A stretch of DNA of 64,000 nt from Clostridiales bacterium (GTDB lineage Bacteria; Bacillota; Clostridia; Lachnospirales; CAG-274), in contig JAJPZT010000017.1 of NCBI GenBank assembly GCA_021204175.1, positions 1 through 64,000 of the forward strand, given 5' to 3'. This document shows positions 1 to 9,449 of the stretch, in pieces. Position 1 is the stretch's first letter. Each line of letters starts with the position of its first letter. The notes under the pieces were generated by a model. That model made no database searches and was not told the DNA's origin. It saw only the letters and a list, made by a program, of their open reading frames with translations. The translations under genes and the position numbers were made by a program.

Positions 1-91
1 AAGACTAACTTCCACTTTTACCCCCTTAAAGTGGAAATTAACTTTTCACTTCACAAAATGTAAAATTTATCAAAAATATCTGCATTGTGTA

Positions 92-120
92 TTGATTTTT
101 GATAAATTTTAGTATATAAT
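92..120 (+). promoter_or_regulatory. Putative sigma-A promoter (TTGATT-17-TATAAT)
   Basis: TTGATT at 92-97, 17-nt spacer, TATAAT at 115-120, upstream of a run of hairpins. Confidence 0.5.
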
Positions 121-286
121 AACTTTAGGGGACAAAAGTTCTCTTAGGATATTTTTTTCACTATCCTACTTGGCGGAAATTTGTTCCGTTATTTCCATAG
201 CATGGCAGGAGGGGGGGGTATTTGACGTTTCTACCTTTTTCGTCAAATCTCCCTTTGACTGCTTAAAAACTCTTATTAAGTTTTTG

Positions 287-315
287 TTGACAAAGTGATT
301 TTTGATTAGTATAAT
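287..315 (+). promoter_or_regulatory. Putative sigma-A promoter for the thiC leader (TTGACA-17-TATAAT)
   Basis: TTGACA 287-292, TATAAT 310-315, directly upstream of the TPP riboswitch. Confidence 0.75.
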
Positions 316-340
316 TAATTTATAAGATTAATATATTTGT

Positions 341-424
341 GTATCCGGGGAGCTTTTTCGGCTGAGAGGGATTTTTTCCGACCCGTAGACTTGATGCGGA
401 TAATGCCGCCGTAAGAAGATAGAC
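341..424 (+). ncRNA. TPP riboswitch (THI element)
   Basis: Conserved GGGGAGC...GCTGAGAGG...GACCC...TTGATGCGGATAATGCC signature immediately upstream of thiC. Confidence 0.93.
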
Positions 425-541
425 ACCTTTTTTATGTTTGTTTTTGCGGAGGCATATCCTGAAGAAAATAGGATATGTTATTTTTTTGTAAAAAAAGTTA
501 TTAAAGAATTTGGTTATATAAATCATAAAGGAGGTTTTTTT

Positions 542-1846
542 ATGTATGCAACTCAAATGGAAGCTGCCAGAAAGGGCATTATTACAGAAGAGCTTAAGGC
601 GGCGAGCAAAAAAGAAGGAATTGAAGAAAGCCGCTTAATGGAGCTTGTGGCAAAGGGTCAGGCAATTATTCCCTGCAACAAGGTGCATAAGGCAATTTCA
701 CCCTGTGCCATAGGGGCTGAGCTTAAGACTAAAATCAATGTAAATTTGGGCATTTCCCGTGACTGCAAGGATATGGACAAGGAAATGGAAAAGGTTAATG
801 CCGCCGTTAATATGGGGGCTGAGGCTATTATGGATTTAAGCTCCTTCGGCGACACAAGAAAATTCAGAAAAAAGCTTGTGGAGGAGTGCCCCGCGGTTTT
901 GGGAACAGTACCTATTTATGACGCCGTTGTTTATTATCACAAGGCTTTGAAGGAAATCACAACAGAACAGTGGCTTGATATTGTCAGAATGCACGCAGAG
1001 GACGGCGTAGACTTTATGACAATTCACTGCGGAATTAACAGAGAAACCGCTAAGAGATTTAAGAAAAATAAACGCCTTATGAACATTGTTTCAAGAGGCG
1101 GCTCAATAATTTTCGCATGGATGGAAATGACGGGAAAAGAAAATCCCTTCTATGAGCATTTTGATGACATTCTTGAAATTTGCAGAGAATATGATATAAC
1201 CTTAAGCTTAGGCGATGCCTGCCGACCCGGTTGTATTGAGGACGCTTCAGACACAAGCCAAATCGAAGAGCTTATTGTTTTGGGCGAGCTTACAAAGAGG
1301 GCATGGGAAAAGGATGTTCAGGTTATGATAGAAGGTCCCGGTCATATGCCTTTGGATCAGATTGCCGCAAATATGAAAATTCAGCAGACACTGTGCCACG
1401 GTGCGCCTTTCTATGTTTTAGGTCCCTTGGTTACCGACATTGCTCCCGGTTATGACCATATAACATCGGCTATCGGCGGCGCTGTTGCAGCTGCAAGCGG
1501 AGCTTCATTCCTGTGCTATGTTACTCCTGCGGAGCATTTGAGACTGCCGGATGTTGATGACGTTAAAGAGGGTATTATTGCGGCGAAGATTGCCGCCCAT
1601 GCAGCGGATATTGCCAAAGGGGTTAAGGGCGCTAAGCAGTGGGACTATGAAATGAGCAAGGCAAGGAAAAAGCTTGACTGGGAGGCTATGTTCGACCTTG
1701 CCATAGATCCCGAAAAGGCGAGAAGATACAGGGCGGAGTCTAAGCCGGAAAAAGAAGACACCTGCTCAATGTGCGGAAATTTCTGCGCCGTTAAGAATAT
1801 GAACAGAATTTTGGACGGAGAAATAGTTTCAATATTTGATGAGTAA
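542..1846 (+). CDS. thiC: Phosphomethylpyrimidine synthase ThiC
   Basis: Translation from ATG 542 (SD AAAGGAGG) matches the ThiC family; C-terminal CxxC...C Fe-S motif (CSMCGNFC). The track start at 434 lies in the leader. Confidence 0.95.
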   Translation: MYATQMEAARKGIITEELKAASKKEGIEESRLMELVAKGQAIIPCNKVHKAISPCAIGAELKTKINVNLGISRDCKDMDKEMEKVNAAVNMGAEAIMDLSSFGDTRKFRKKLVEECPAVLGTVPIYDAVVYYHKALKEITTEQWLDIVRMHAEDGVDFMTIHCGINRETAKRFKKNKRLMNIVSRGGSIIFAWMEMTGKENPFYEHFDDILEICREYDITLSLGDACRPGCIEDASDTSQIEELIVLGELTKRAWEKDVQVMIEGPGHMPLDQIAANMKIQQTLCHGAPFYVLGPLVTDIAPGYDHITSAIGGAVAAASGASFLCYVTPAEHLRLPDVDDVKEGIIAAKIAAHAADIAKGVKGAKQWDYEMSKARKKLDWEAMFDLAIDPEKARRYRAESKPEKEDTCSMCGNFCAVKNMNRILDGEIVSIFDE

Positions 1847-1874
1847 TTTTTAACATATTAAGAAAGCTTAAATC

Positions 1875-1912
1875 AGCCGTTGTCTGAAAGGACAGCGGCT
1901 GTTCACTTTTTT
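1875..1912 (+). terminator. Intrinsic terminator-like hairpin after thiC
   Basis: AGCCGTTGTC-tgaaag-GACAGCGGCT followed by a T-rich stretch. Confidence 0.6.
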
Positions 1913-1949
1913 GGATTTTATGCACGTAAATATGCAAAAAATAAAGACA

Positions 1950-2116
1950 GCAACAGTTCAGCCAACTAATTCGCAAAACGGCTGCTGTGCAGCCGTTGCC
2001 GCTAAAGCGGCTTGCCTTTAGCTCATTATTTGGCGCTCCGCTCATGTCTCATTTTTGGATTTTATGCATATGAATATGCAAAAATCCAAAAATATGAGAC
2101 ATGGCTGAACTGTTGC
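1950..2116. repeat. MITE-like element with 15-bp terminal inverted repeats
   Basis: GCAACAGTTCAGCCA (1950-1964) and its perfect reverse complement TGGCTGAACTGTTGC (2102-2116); internal hairpins; partial second copy at 30592-30620. Confidence 0.7.
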
Positions 2117-2202
2117 GTAAAAATATAGTTGAAATTATATGGGAAAAGTGATAAAATAAAAGAAATGACATTTTACTTTAAATTATTCAGGAGGAATTAT
2201 TT

Positions 2203-2928
2203 ATGTCAGGACATTCCAAATTTGCGAATATTAAGCATAAAAAAGAGAAAAACGATGCTGCAAAGGGTAAAATTTTTACCGTAATAGGCAAGGAGCTTGC
2301 GGTAGCGGTTAAAGCAGGGGGAGCAAACCCCGACTCAAACTCAAAGCTCAGAGACGTTATCGCCAAAGCCAAGGCTAACAATATGCCCAACGACACAATC
2401 GAAAGAAGCATCAAGAAGGCAGCCGGAAACTTGGGCGACGTAAACTACGAATCAATAAGATATGAGGGCTACGGTCCTCGTGGTGTAGCGGTTATAGTTG
2501 ATGTTTTAACGGACAACAAAAACCGTTCCGCAGCCAACGTAAGAGCGGCTTTCACAAAGGGCGGCGGAAATATGGGCACAACAGGCTGTGTTTCCTTTAT
2601 GTTCGATGAAAAAGGTCAGATTTTGGTTGAAAAGGACGAGGATATTGACGAAGAAGAGCTTATGATGCAGGCTTTGGAAGCCGGAGCAGAGGATTTTGAC
2701 GCTGAGGGCGAAATGTATGAAATAATTACCGCTCCCGACGATTTTTCGGCTGTAAGAGAAGCTTTGGAGCAGGCAGGCATTGAAATGGCAGAGGCTGAAA
2801 TCACAATGATACCTCAGACATATACGGCTCTGACCGAAGAGGAAGATATTAAGAAAATGAACAGGCTTTTGGATATGCTCGATGATGACGATGACGTTAA
2901 AAACGTTTATCATAATCTTGACGATTAA
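2203..2928 (+). CDS. yebC: YebC/PmpR family DNA-binding regulatory protein
   Basis: [25 protein letters not shown]... hallmark of the YebC/TACO1 family. Confidence 0.95.
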   Translation: MSGHSKFANIKHKKEKNDAAKGKIFTVIGKELAVAVKAGGANPDSNSKLRDVIAKAKANNMPNDTIERSIKKAAGNLGDVNYESIRYEGYGPRGVAVIVDVLTDNKNRSAANVRAAFTKGGGNMGTTGCVSFMFDEKGQILVEKDEDIDEEELMMQALEAGAEDFDAEGEMYEIITAPDDFSAVREALEQAGIEMAEAEITMIPQTYTALTEEEDIKKMNRLLDMLDDDDDVKNVYHNLDD

Positions 2929-2957
2929 TTGAGCAAGTCCTTTTGAAAGGAAATTTT

Positions 2958-3371
2958 ATGGCGGATAAAATTATTTTGGCAGTATTTTTTATTTTGGGGC
3001 TTTGCGCCTTAGCCGGCTTTTTTGTGAAACTAAAGAGCTTTTTAAAGCTTCAGGGCTATAAGGGCAGAGCGAAGGCTGAAATTGTAGGCATAAAGGAAGA
3101 GCTTGTAAAGGTCGGAAAGGACGAAACGGAAACATATTATACGCCTGTTGTGCAGTACAGGGCTGAAAATATGCTTTACCGAAAGACCTTTTCCGGAGCC
3201 GGTTCAACCGTTAAGCCTCAAAAGGGGGAGATCATTCCCATAAGATATAATGTGTCTGACCCTACGGTTTTTGCCAAAGAGAGCCTGAGAGACGAATTTG
3301 TTCAAACCTTTGGGCTTCTTGTTGTGGCAGTTGGCATATTCTATTTTATTTACAGCGTGTTTTCGAGGTAA
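2958..3371 (+). CDS. DUF3592-like membrane protein
   Basis: Two TM segments flanking a short beta-rich domain (YTPVVQYRAENMLYRKTFSGAGS); ATG at 2958. Confidence 0.55.
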   Translation: MADKIILAVFFILGLCALAGFFVKLKSFLKLQGYKGRAKAEIVGIKEELVKVGKDETETYYTPVVQYRAENMLYRKTFSGAGSTVKPQKGEIIPIRYNVSDPTVFAKESLRDEFVQTFGLLVVAVGIFYFIYSVFSR

Positions 3372-3377
3372 TTGGTT

Positions 3378-4112
3378 ATGAGCTTTTTAAATAGATTTGT
3401 TAAATCGGTTTATAAGTTTGATGAATACGGAGAGCTTGTTAAGCTTTCTCTCAGGTCGAGCCTGTTTTATTATTTTGTTGTTTCGGCGCTTACTGTTGCG
3501 GCTGCGTGCTTTGCCGTTTCTCCTGTTTTAACCGAGATTTTCGATTCGGTTGAAGAGAATATTCCCGAGTTTAAAATAGAAGAGGGTGAGCTTGTTGCTG
3601 ACGAGCCCTATTATTATATGAACAACGGCATAGCTGCGGTTATGGATCCCGAATGTGAGGACGTATATGAGCTTGCAGAGGAATATTCGGCAGTAAACGG
3701 CTTCTTTGTGGGCAAAAGCACTGTTCTTGTGAGAAACACACTTTTGGGCGGCGACGATGTAGAAGAGCTTTCGGATTTTGAGGGCTTTACGTCGGATGAT
3801 GCAGAGGCGCTTATAGGGCTTGTGAGAAAACTGACTTATGTTATTCTTGCCGGGACATTCATATTTTTGAAGATTTTGCTTTTAATTTTTGTTTGGTGCA
3901 TTGCTAAGCTTATGTCAAACATTTTCAGAGGCGGTCTTAATATGAAGGAATCGCTGAAGTTAGGCATATACGCCTGCACTCTGCCGGTTATATTAAAAAC
4001 AGTGTTTTACTTTACCTCAATTTCTCTGCCCAATATGATTTTTTATGCCCTTATACTTGTTTATTGCTATTTCGGCATTAAAAGCAGCAAGGCAATGAGG
4101 ATTGAAGCATGA
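3378..4112 (+). CDS. DUF1189 family membrane protein
   Basis: MSFLNRFVKSVYKFDEYGELVKLSLRSSLFYYF..., C-terminal TM segments; typical DUF1189 layout. Confidence 0.7.
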   Translation: MSFLNRFVKSVYKFDEYGELVKLSLRSSLFYYFVVSALTVAAACFAVSPVLTEIFDSVEENIPEFKIEEGELVADEPYYYMNNGIAAVMDPECEDVYELAEEYSAVNGFFVGKSTVLVRNTLLGGDDVEELSDFEGFTSDDAEALIGLVRKLTYVILAGTFIFLKILLLIFVWCIAKLMSNIFRGGLNMKESLKLGIYACTLPVILKTVFYFTSISLPNMIFYALILVYCYFGIKSSKAMRIEA

Positions 4113-5872
4113 AATGGATTTTAAGAGGGAAAAGGGGAAACGCCGAAAAAATGGCGGCGGACTTAGGTCTGTCGGAAATTACGGCGCAGGTGCTTTTAAA
4201 CAGGGGGATATATTCAGCTAAAGGCGTAAGAGAATTTTTCGACCCGCGGCTTGAAGCCTTCGGGGATATTTCTTCTCTGTCTGAGGTGGAAAAGGGCTTT
4301 GAAATTGTTAAGGAAAGCATTAGAAAAGACGAAAAAATAACGGTTTACGGCGATTATGACGCAGACGGAGTTATGAGCAGCACCATTTTGATTAAGGGCT
4401 TAAGGGGCTTAGGGGCTAAAGCCGAGTGTTATATTCCTCACAGGCTTTATGAGGGCTACGGGCTTAATATGGGGGCTGTTAAGAAAATTGCCGACGGTGG
4501 AACAGGGCTTATTATCTGCTGTGACAATGGCATAGCGGCCATTGAGGAGTGCGGCTATATAAAGGCTTTGGGAATGAAGCTTGTGGTTTTAGACCACCAT
4601 TCACCTTATACAGACAAAAGCGGAAATGAAATTTTGCCTAAGGCAGACGCACTTATAGATTTAAAGCTTAAGGGCTGTAATTACTCCTTTAAGGAGCTTT
4701 GTGCCGGAGGTCTTTGTTACCGCTTTATTAGCGGTCTTTACGCAAGCATAGGCAGAAAAATTGACAAGGAAGCGGAGCTTTTTATATTCGCTTCCATAGC
4801 CACAATCTGCGATATGGTGGAGCTTCAGGGTGAAAACAGGGTCTTTGCCCATTTGGGCTTAAGGCTTATGAACTCACGAAAAAACACCAATTTGGGCTTA
4901 AGAGAGGTTATTTCCGCTTTGAGCCTTTCAGGTAAGGAAATTGACGACAGAAGCGTGGGCTTCGGCATAGGTCCTTTTATAAATTCAGCGGGACGTATGG
5001 GCAAAGCCGCTGACTATATCGACATTTTTCTATCCGACAACAGAGAAATAGTTACAGAGCTTGTGGAAGAACTCAAGGTCTTAAACGAGCAGAGGAAGCT
5101 TTTGACCGACGAAGCCTACATTAAGGCTGCCGAAAGGCTTAAAGACAATAACGTGGACAAGGTTATTGTGGAATATTTGCCGGACATTCACGAAAGTTTG
5201 GCAGGGCTTGCGGCAGGAAAGCTTAAGGAAAGGTTTTCACGACCGGTCATAGTTCTTTCAAAAGGTGAAAGCTGTGTTAAGGGTTCAGGCAGATCCGTTG
5301 AGGGCTATAATATGTTTTCGGCTGTGAACGGCTGCCGTGACCTGCTTTTGAGGTTCGGCGGACACTCCCAGGCTGTGGGCTTAAGCCTTGATGAGGGAAA
5401 TATAGCAGAGCTTAAAAGGCGGCTTAACGAGGGCTGTTCATTAAGTCTTGAGGATATGGAAAAAAAGATATATATTGACAGAGAAACAGGCTTTAACGAA
5501 ATAACTTTAGAGCTTTCGAGAGAGCTGAAAGCCCTTAAGCCTTTCGGAACGGGAAACCCTTCACCTGTTTTTGCCGCAAAAGGGGTTTTTGTAAAAAGGC
5601 TCAGGTTTGTGGGTAAGCAGAGGAGAGTTGTGCAGTTTGTTTTTTATCATAGCGAGACGGAATTTAAAGGGGTAGGTTTCGGTATTTTTGATAAGCTGAA
5701 GGACTTCATAATAAGCCGCTGTGGCGAAAATGTATGGGACGGGCTTTATAACGGACAGGGCGTTGTGCAGTTTTTTGCGGACATTTTGTTCGGCATAGAG
5801 GAAAATTTTTTTAACGGAAGAAGCAGTGTTCAGTTGGTGCTTGAGGATTTCAGGGCTTTTGAGGAAGGCTGA
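4109..5872 (+). CDS. recJ: Single-stranded-DNA-specific exonuclease RecJ
   Basis: DHH-family motifs (VYGDYDADGVMSS; LDHHSP), RecJ architecture. Confidence 0.93.
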   Translation: MKWILRGKRGNAEKMAADLGLSEITAQVLLNRGIYSAKGVREFFDPRLEAFGDISSLSEVEKGFEIVKESIRKDEKITVYGDYDADGVMSSTILIKGLRGLGAKAECYIPHRLYEGYGLNMGAVKKIADGGTGLIICCDNGIAAIEECGYIKALGMKLVVLDHHSPYTDKSGNEILPKADALIDLKLKGCNYSFKELCAGGLCYRFISGLYASIGRKIDKEAELFIFASIATICDMVELQGENRVFAHLGLRLMNSRKNTNLGLREVISALSLSGKEIDDRSVGFGIGPFINSAGRMGKAADYIDIFLSDNREIVTELVEELKVLNEQRKLLTDEAYIKAAERLKDNNVDKVIVEYLPDIHESLAGLAAGKLKERFSRPVIVLSKGESCVKGSGRSVEGYNMFSAVNGCRDLLLRFGGHSQAVGLSLDEGNIAELKRRLNEGCSLSLEDMEKKIYIDRETGFNEITLELSRELKALKPFGTGNPSPVFAAKGVFVKRLRFVGKQRRVVQFVFYHSETEFKGVGFGIFDKLKDFIISRCGENVWDGLYNGQGVVQFFADILFGIEENFFNGRSSVQLVLEDFRAFEEG

Positions 5873-5916
5873 CAGAATTTCGGGCATATTGACTTTTAAG
5901 AAAGAGAGTGAATTAT

Positions 5917-6441
5917 ATGGGTATTATTTTGGACAGTATCAGAACTATTCCCGACTTCCCTACCAAAGGTGTTATGTTTAGGGATATTACCACACTTTTG
6001 AAGGATCCTATTGCTATGACGGCTACAATCGACGAGATTGCCGACAGCCTTGTGGGGGTTGATTTTAATTATGTGGCAGGGCCCGAGTCAAGAGGATTTA
6101 TTTTCGGTATGCCTATTGCCTATAATATGAAAAAGGGCTTTATTCCCGTAAGGAAAAAGGGCAAGCTGCCCGCTGAGGTAGTCAGCAAGGAATATAACCT
6201 TGAATACGGCACTGAGGTGATTGAAATACATAAGGACGCAATTAACCCCGGGGATAAGGTTGTTATTGTGGACGACCTTTTGGCAACAGGGGGAACTGCA
6301 AAGGCTATCTGTGAGCTTGTGGAGGAAATGGGCGGAGAAATTGTTGCTCTGCGCTTTGCCATTGAGCTGCCCGATTTGGGGGCAAGAAAGCTTCTTCAGG
6401 GCTATGACGTTCAGACGGTTGTTGCCTTTGAGGGCGACTGA
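5917..6441 (+). CDS. apt: Adenine phosphoribosyltransferase
   Basis: IPDFPTKGVMFRDITTLLKDP and PRPP motif VVIVDDLLATGGTA. Confidence 0.95.
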   Translation: MGIILDSIRTIPDFPTKGVMFRDITTLLKDPIAMTATIDEIADSLVGVDFNYVAGPESRGFIFGMPIAYNMKKGFIPVRKKGKLPAEVVSKEYNLEYGTEVIEIHKDAINPGDKVVIVDDLLATGGTAKAICELVEEMGGEIVALRFAIELPDLGARKLLQGYDVQTVVAFEGD

Positions 6442-6559
6442 CAAACTTATAACATATAAAAATGCGATATGCTTTCAGAGACGGTCTGACCGTCTCTTTT
6501 TTGTTATAAAAATTATTGTTCTGAAATATAAATATAAAAAGAGCTTAAGGAACGATTTT

Positions 6560-7000
6560 ATGGAGGAAAACAAAACTGCGGAAACAGCGGATTTAAGCCT
6601 TGAAAGGCTGGCGGGGCTTGCGAAAATAATAAACAGCTTTAAGGCGGCTGAGAAAAGCCGTGAGAATATTAACAGAGAGACTGTATTGTCGGCATGCGAT
6701 TTCGACAAAGAGCTTGATACCCCTGCCATAAAAACCATAAAGGCAGCTATTCCCTACATAGACAGAAGGTATAGACGGGAGCTGGGGGTTATGGTGAAGC
6801 TTATAGAAATTGACAGGCTGTTAAACGGATTCAGGGAGACAGGGGCAATGAGCCTTGAAAAAGCAGGCGGAAATATGGAAATGCTGCGGGCGATTGTTCC
6901 CAATCTGCCTAAGGAAAACAGGCAAATGGGTGAGACACTTGTTAAGCTTTTGGAAATTAAAAGCATATGGGATATAAACGAGGAGGGGAAAGGCTTATGA
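6560..7000 (+). CDS. Conserved hypothetical protein
   Basis: ORF from ATG 6560 with GC and codon usage like its neighbours; overlaps the next ORF start. Confidence 0.6.
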   Translation: MEENKTAETADLSLERLAGLAKIINSFKAAEKSRENINRETVLSACDFDKELDTPAIKTIKAAIPYIDRRYRRELGVMVKLIEIDRLLNGFRETGAMSLEKAGGNMEMLRAIVPNLPKENRQMGETLVKLLEIKSIWDINEEGKGL

Positions 7001-7257
7001 ATAATGTTGATGAAATTTTGGAAAGCGAAGCCTTTAAAGGCTTAGGGGAAGAACGGCTTACGGCGTTAAAAAGCTTTTTGGCGGTTAAAAACCCGTCTGT
7101 TCAGGAAATATTTGCCTTTATGACTGAAATAAATAAGGGCGAAACCTTAACACCTCAGCAGCAGAGAAAGCTTTTTTCCGCTTTTTCCGAGAGACTTTCG
7201 GAGAAGGAAAAAAGGCAGATTGACAATATTTTGGAGGTTATAAAGGCTTTTTCCTGA
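6997..7257 (+). CDS. Small hypothetical protein
   Basis: ATG 6997 with SD GAGGAGGGG, translationally coupled to the upstream ORF. Confidence 0.6.
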   Translation: MNNVDEILESEAFKGLGEERLTALKSFLAVKNPSVQEIFAFMTEINKGETLTPQQQRKLFSAFSERLSEKEKRQIDNILEVIKAFS

Positions 7258-7404
7258 GATTATTTCATTTATATGTATATTTTTAACATTTTTTTCATAC
7301 TTTTTTTAAATTATACTTGAAATTTTTTGAATGCGTGATAAAATTATATAAAGGAGAAGAAACAATTCCTAAATATAATATGCAAAAGAGTTTTGAGGTA
7401 CATT

Positions 7405-9156
7405 ATGGAAAATAACAGCGAACAGGCGGAAAACATAAAGAGACTGCCGGCATTAGACGAAAACGGCAATCCGATAAGAAGAAAGCGGCCGCCTTTAGAT
7501 GAAAACGGTGAGCCGGTCAGGAGCAAGAATACGCAATAGCACCCCCACGCCGCGCCCCCCATCCCCAACAACCCGCCCTTAGACGAAAACGGCAATCCCA
7601 TAAGAAGAAAGCGACCGCCTTTGGACGAAAACGGTGAACCAATCAAACGGCGAAAGCCGCCTTTGGATGAAAACGGCGAGCCGGTCAGGCGCAAGCGACC
7701 GCCTTTGGATGAAAACGGTGAACCGATCAAACGGCGAAAGCCGCCTACGGATGAGAATGGTGAACCGATCAGGCGAAAACGACCGCCTTTAGACGAAAAC
7801 GGCGAACCGATCAGGCGAAAACGACCGCCGTCAGACGAAAACGGCGAGCCAACTAGGCGAAAAAAGCCAACCACAGATGATAGTATTGCCCCTGTAATTC
7901 ACAGGAGACCTCTTTCAACAGATAAAAAGAAGAAACAGGTCAAGCTGGAAAAACGGCAGGTACCCCGGAAGCAGCAGAAACGCAGACAAGGAGACAGCAG
8001 GTTTATGGAAAACAAGGATGTCAAAAATTCCCCAAAACCGAATAAAAAAGACTCCAAACACTCTGAAAGAGATAAAAGGTCATCTTCTCGGGGATGTATG
8101 TTTCCTATTTTTCTGATACTTATATGTGTCGCTGTTTTTGTTGCGTCCTTTTCGATTTTTGTGGGCTTTATGCAGTATCATTCTTTCGACGACCTTGTTT
8201 CCTTAATTAAGGGCGAAGAAATTGTTGAAAGCGAAACAGAAGAAACAACTGAAGATGCAGACTATATTAACACCGACAAGCTTATAAGCAGTGCAAGCGA
8301 CAGTCTTTACAACACGGAAAGAAGCGGCGTTATTTCTCAAATAAGCTTAGGTGCAAACAACATTAAAATTTATGATATTGAAAACGAAGCCGCAGTTCTT
8401 TTGAACTTTGATTCAGATACCGCCTTTTCCGATGAATACGGACACACCATTACAGCCAGCAAGCTGAATGAAGGCGATATGATTGTTTTTGTTTATAATC
8501 AAGACAAGAAGCTCTTGTCACTTAAAATTAACCCCGACGCCGAGGAGTATACCTCCTTGGCTGTCAAGGTTAATACAAAGCGAAAGCTTATTACTATAGA
8601 TACAGATTTGTTCAGATATGATAAAAACACTGTGTTCAGATATAAAGACAGTGTTTTAAGCCCTTCGGAAATAACCGAATATGACGTTATTACCATAAAA
8701 GCTATTGAAAATGATGCGTGGGCGGTTATTATGGAGAAGTCCCACGGCACAATAAAATTTACTAACTACGAAAATATTTCCGACCTTGTTTACAGTGTAG
8801 ACCAAGGCGATTTCAATAAAATTCCCGAAAGCGGCGAGCTTAATCTCGTTGAAGGAATACACACAATAACTGTTTCAAGCCCATCTATAAGCGACTATAC
8901 AAAGGAGTTTATTGTTAAACCGGGCAGTGAAGATGAAATGAACTTATCGGCGGTTCAGCCTTTGAGAGGCTCTCTTATAGTTGATACCCCGGTAACAGGC
9001 GCAGCATTATATGTTGACGGTATTCAGCGAAGCTTAAGAAATCCTATGTTTTTAGACTACGGCAGCCATAAGCTGACTCTTGCCAAAGGCAGCAGCAGCG
9101 TCACAAAATATGTTGATATTAATAAAGAAGAAACTGAGTTTTATATAGATTTTTAA
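7405..9156 (+). pseudogene. DENGEP-repeat / single-TM / PEGA-domain protein with one in-frame TAG
   Basis: ATG 7405 reads MENNSEQAENIKRLPALDENGNPIRRKRPPL..., meets TAG at 7537-7539, then continues in the same frame (NNPPLDENGNPIRRKRPP...) into ORF 7621-9156 with a TM (MFPIFLILICVAVFVASF) and a C-terminal PEGA-like domain. Confidence 0.65.
7456..7866 (+). repeat. 42-bp coding minisatellite (DENGEPIRRKRPPL units)
   Basis: About nine tandem 14-aa units D-E-N-G-[EN]-P-[IV]-[RK]-R-[RK]-[RK]-P-P-[LTS], interrupted once by a C-rich stretch. Confidence 0.9.
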
Positions 9157-9197
9157 AGACCGAACCTTAAGCTGAAGGAGCGGTCTTATTTTTTTAC
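9156..9197 (+). terminator. Intrinsic terminator
   Basis: AAGACCG...CGGTCTT followed by a T-run. Confidence 0.65.
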
Positions 9198-9449
9198 TAT
9201 AAAAGTGTTCTCAATGGACTGTTGACTTTTATAGCAGACGGTATCTGCATAGCGGTGATGTGGTTTGACTTTCGACACTATTAACAAAATAATTTTGAAA
9301 TTTTAATAAAAATTATTATATTTTAGGCTTTTATTTTTTTGCATTTTATATTATAATTATAAGAACAGCACCGATAATCTGTCGGAGACAGGCGGTTATC
9401 GGAGATTAAAGAAACAGTACACTTATAATAAATTTAATTGGAGGACAAT

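Noticed and set aside
434-541. N-terminal extension of the thiC ORF in the track
   Set aside because: Lies in the riboswitch expression platform/leader; the ATG at 542 has a strong SD and matches the ThiC N-terminus.
6221-6559. N-terminal part of ORF 6221-7000
   Set aside because: Out-of-frame overlap with apt; the credible start is ATG 6560.
7456-7866. Possible CRISPR array (regular ~42-bp periodicity)
   Set aside because: Units are contiguous with no unique spacers and encode a continuous peptide repeat; no cas genes nearby.
7344-7874. Minus-strand ORF with striking GSPFSSKGGRFRLI repeats
   Set aside because: It is the antisense translation of the 42-bp DENGEP minisatellite; no SD or promoter, and the plus-strand frame carries TM and PEGA domains.
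9369-9410. CCGATAA...TTATCGG stem upstream of the SLH gene as a riboswitch
   Set aside because: A single stem without a recognisable ligand-binding core of any class known to me; probably a leader hairpin.
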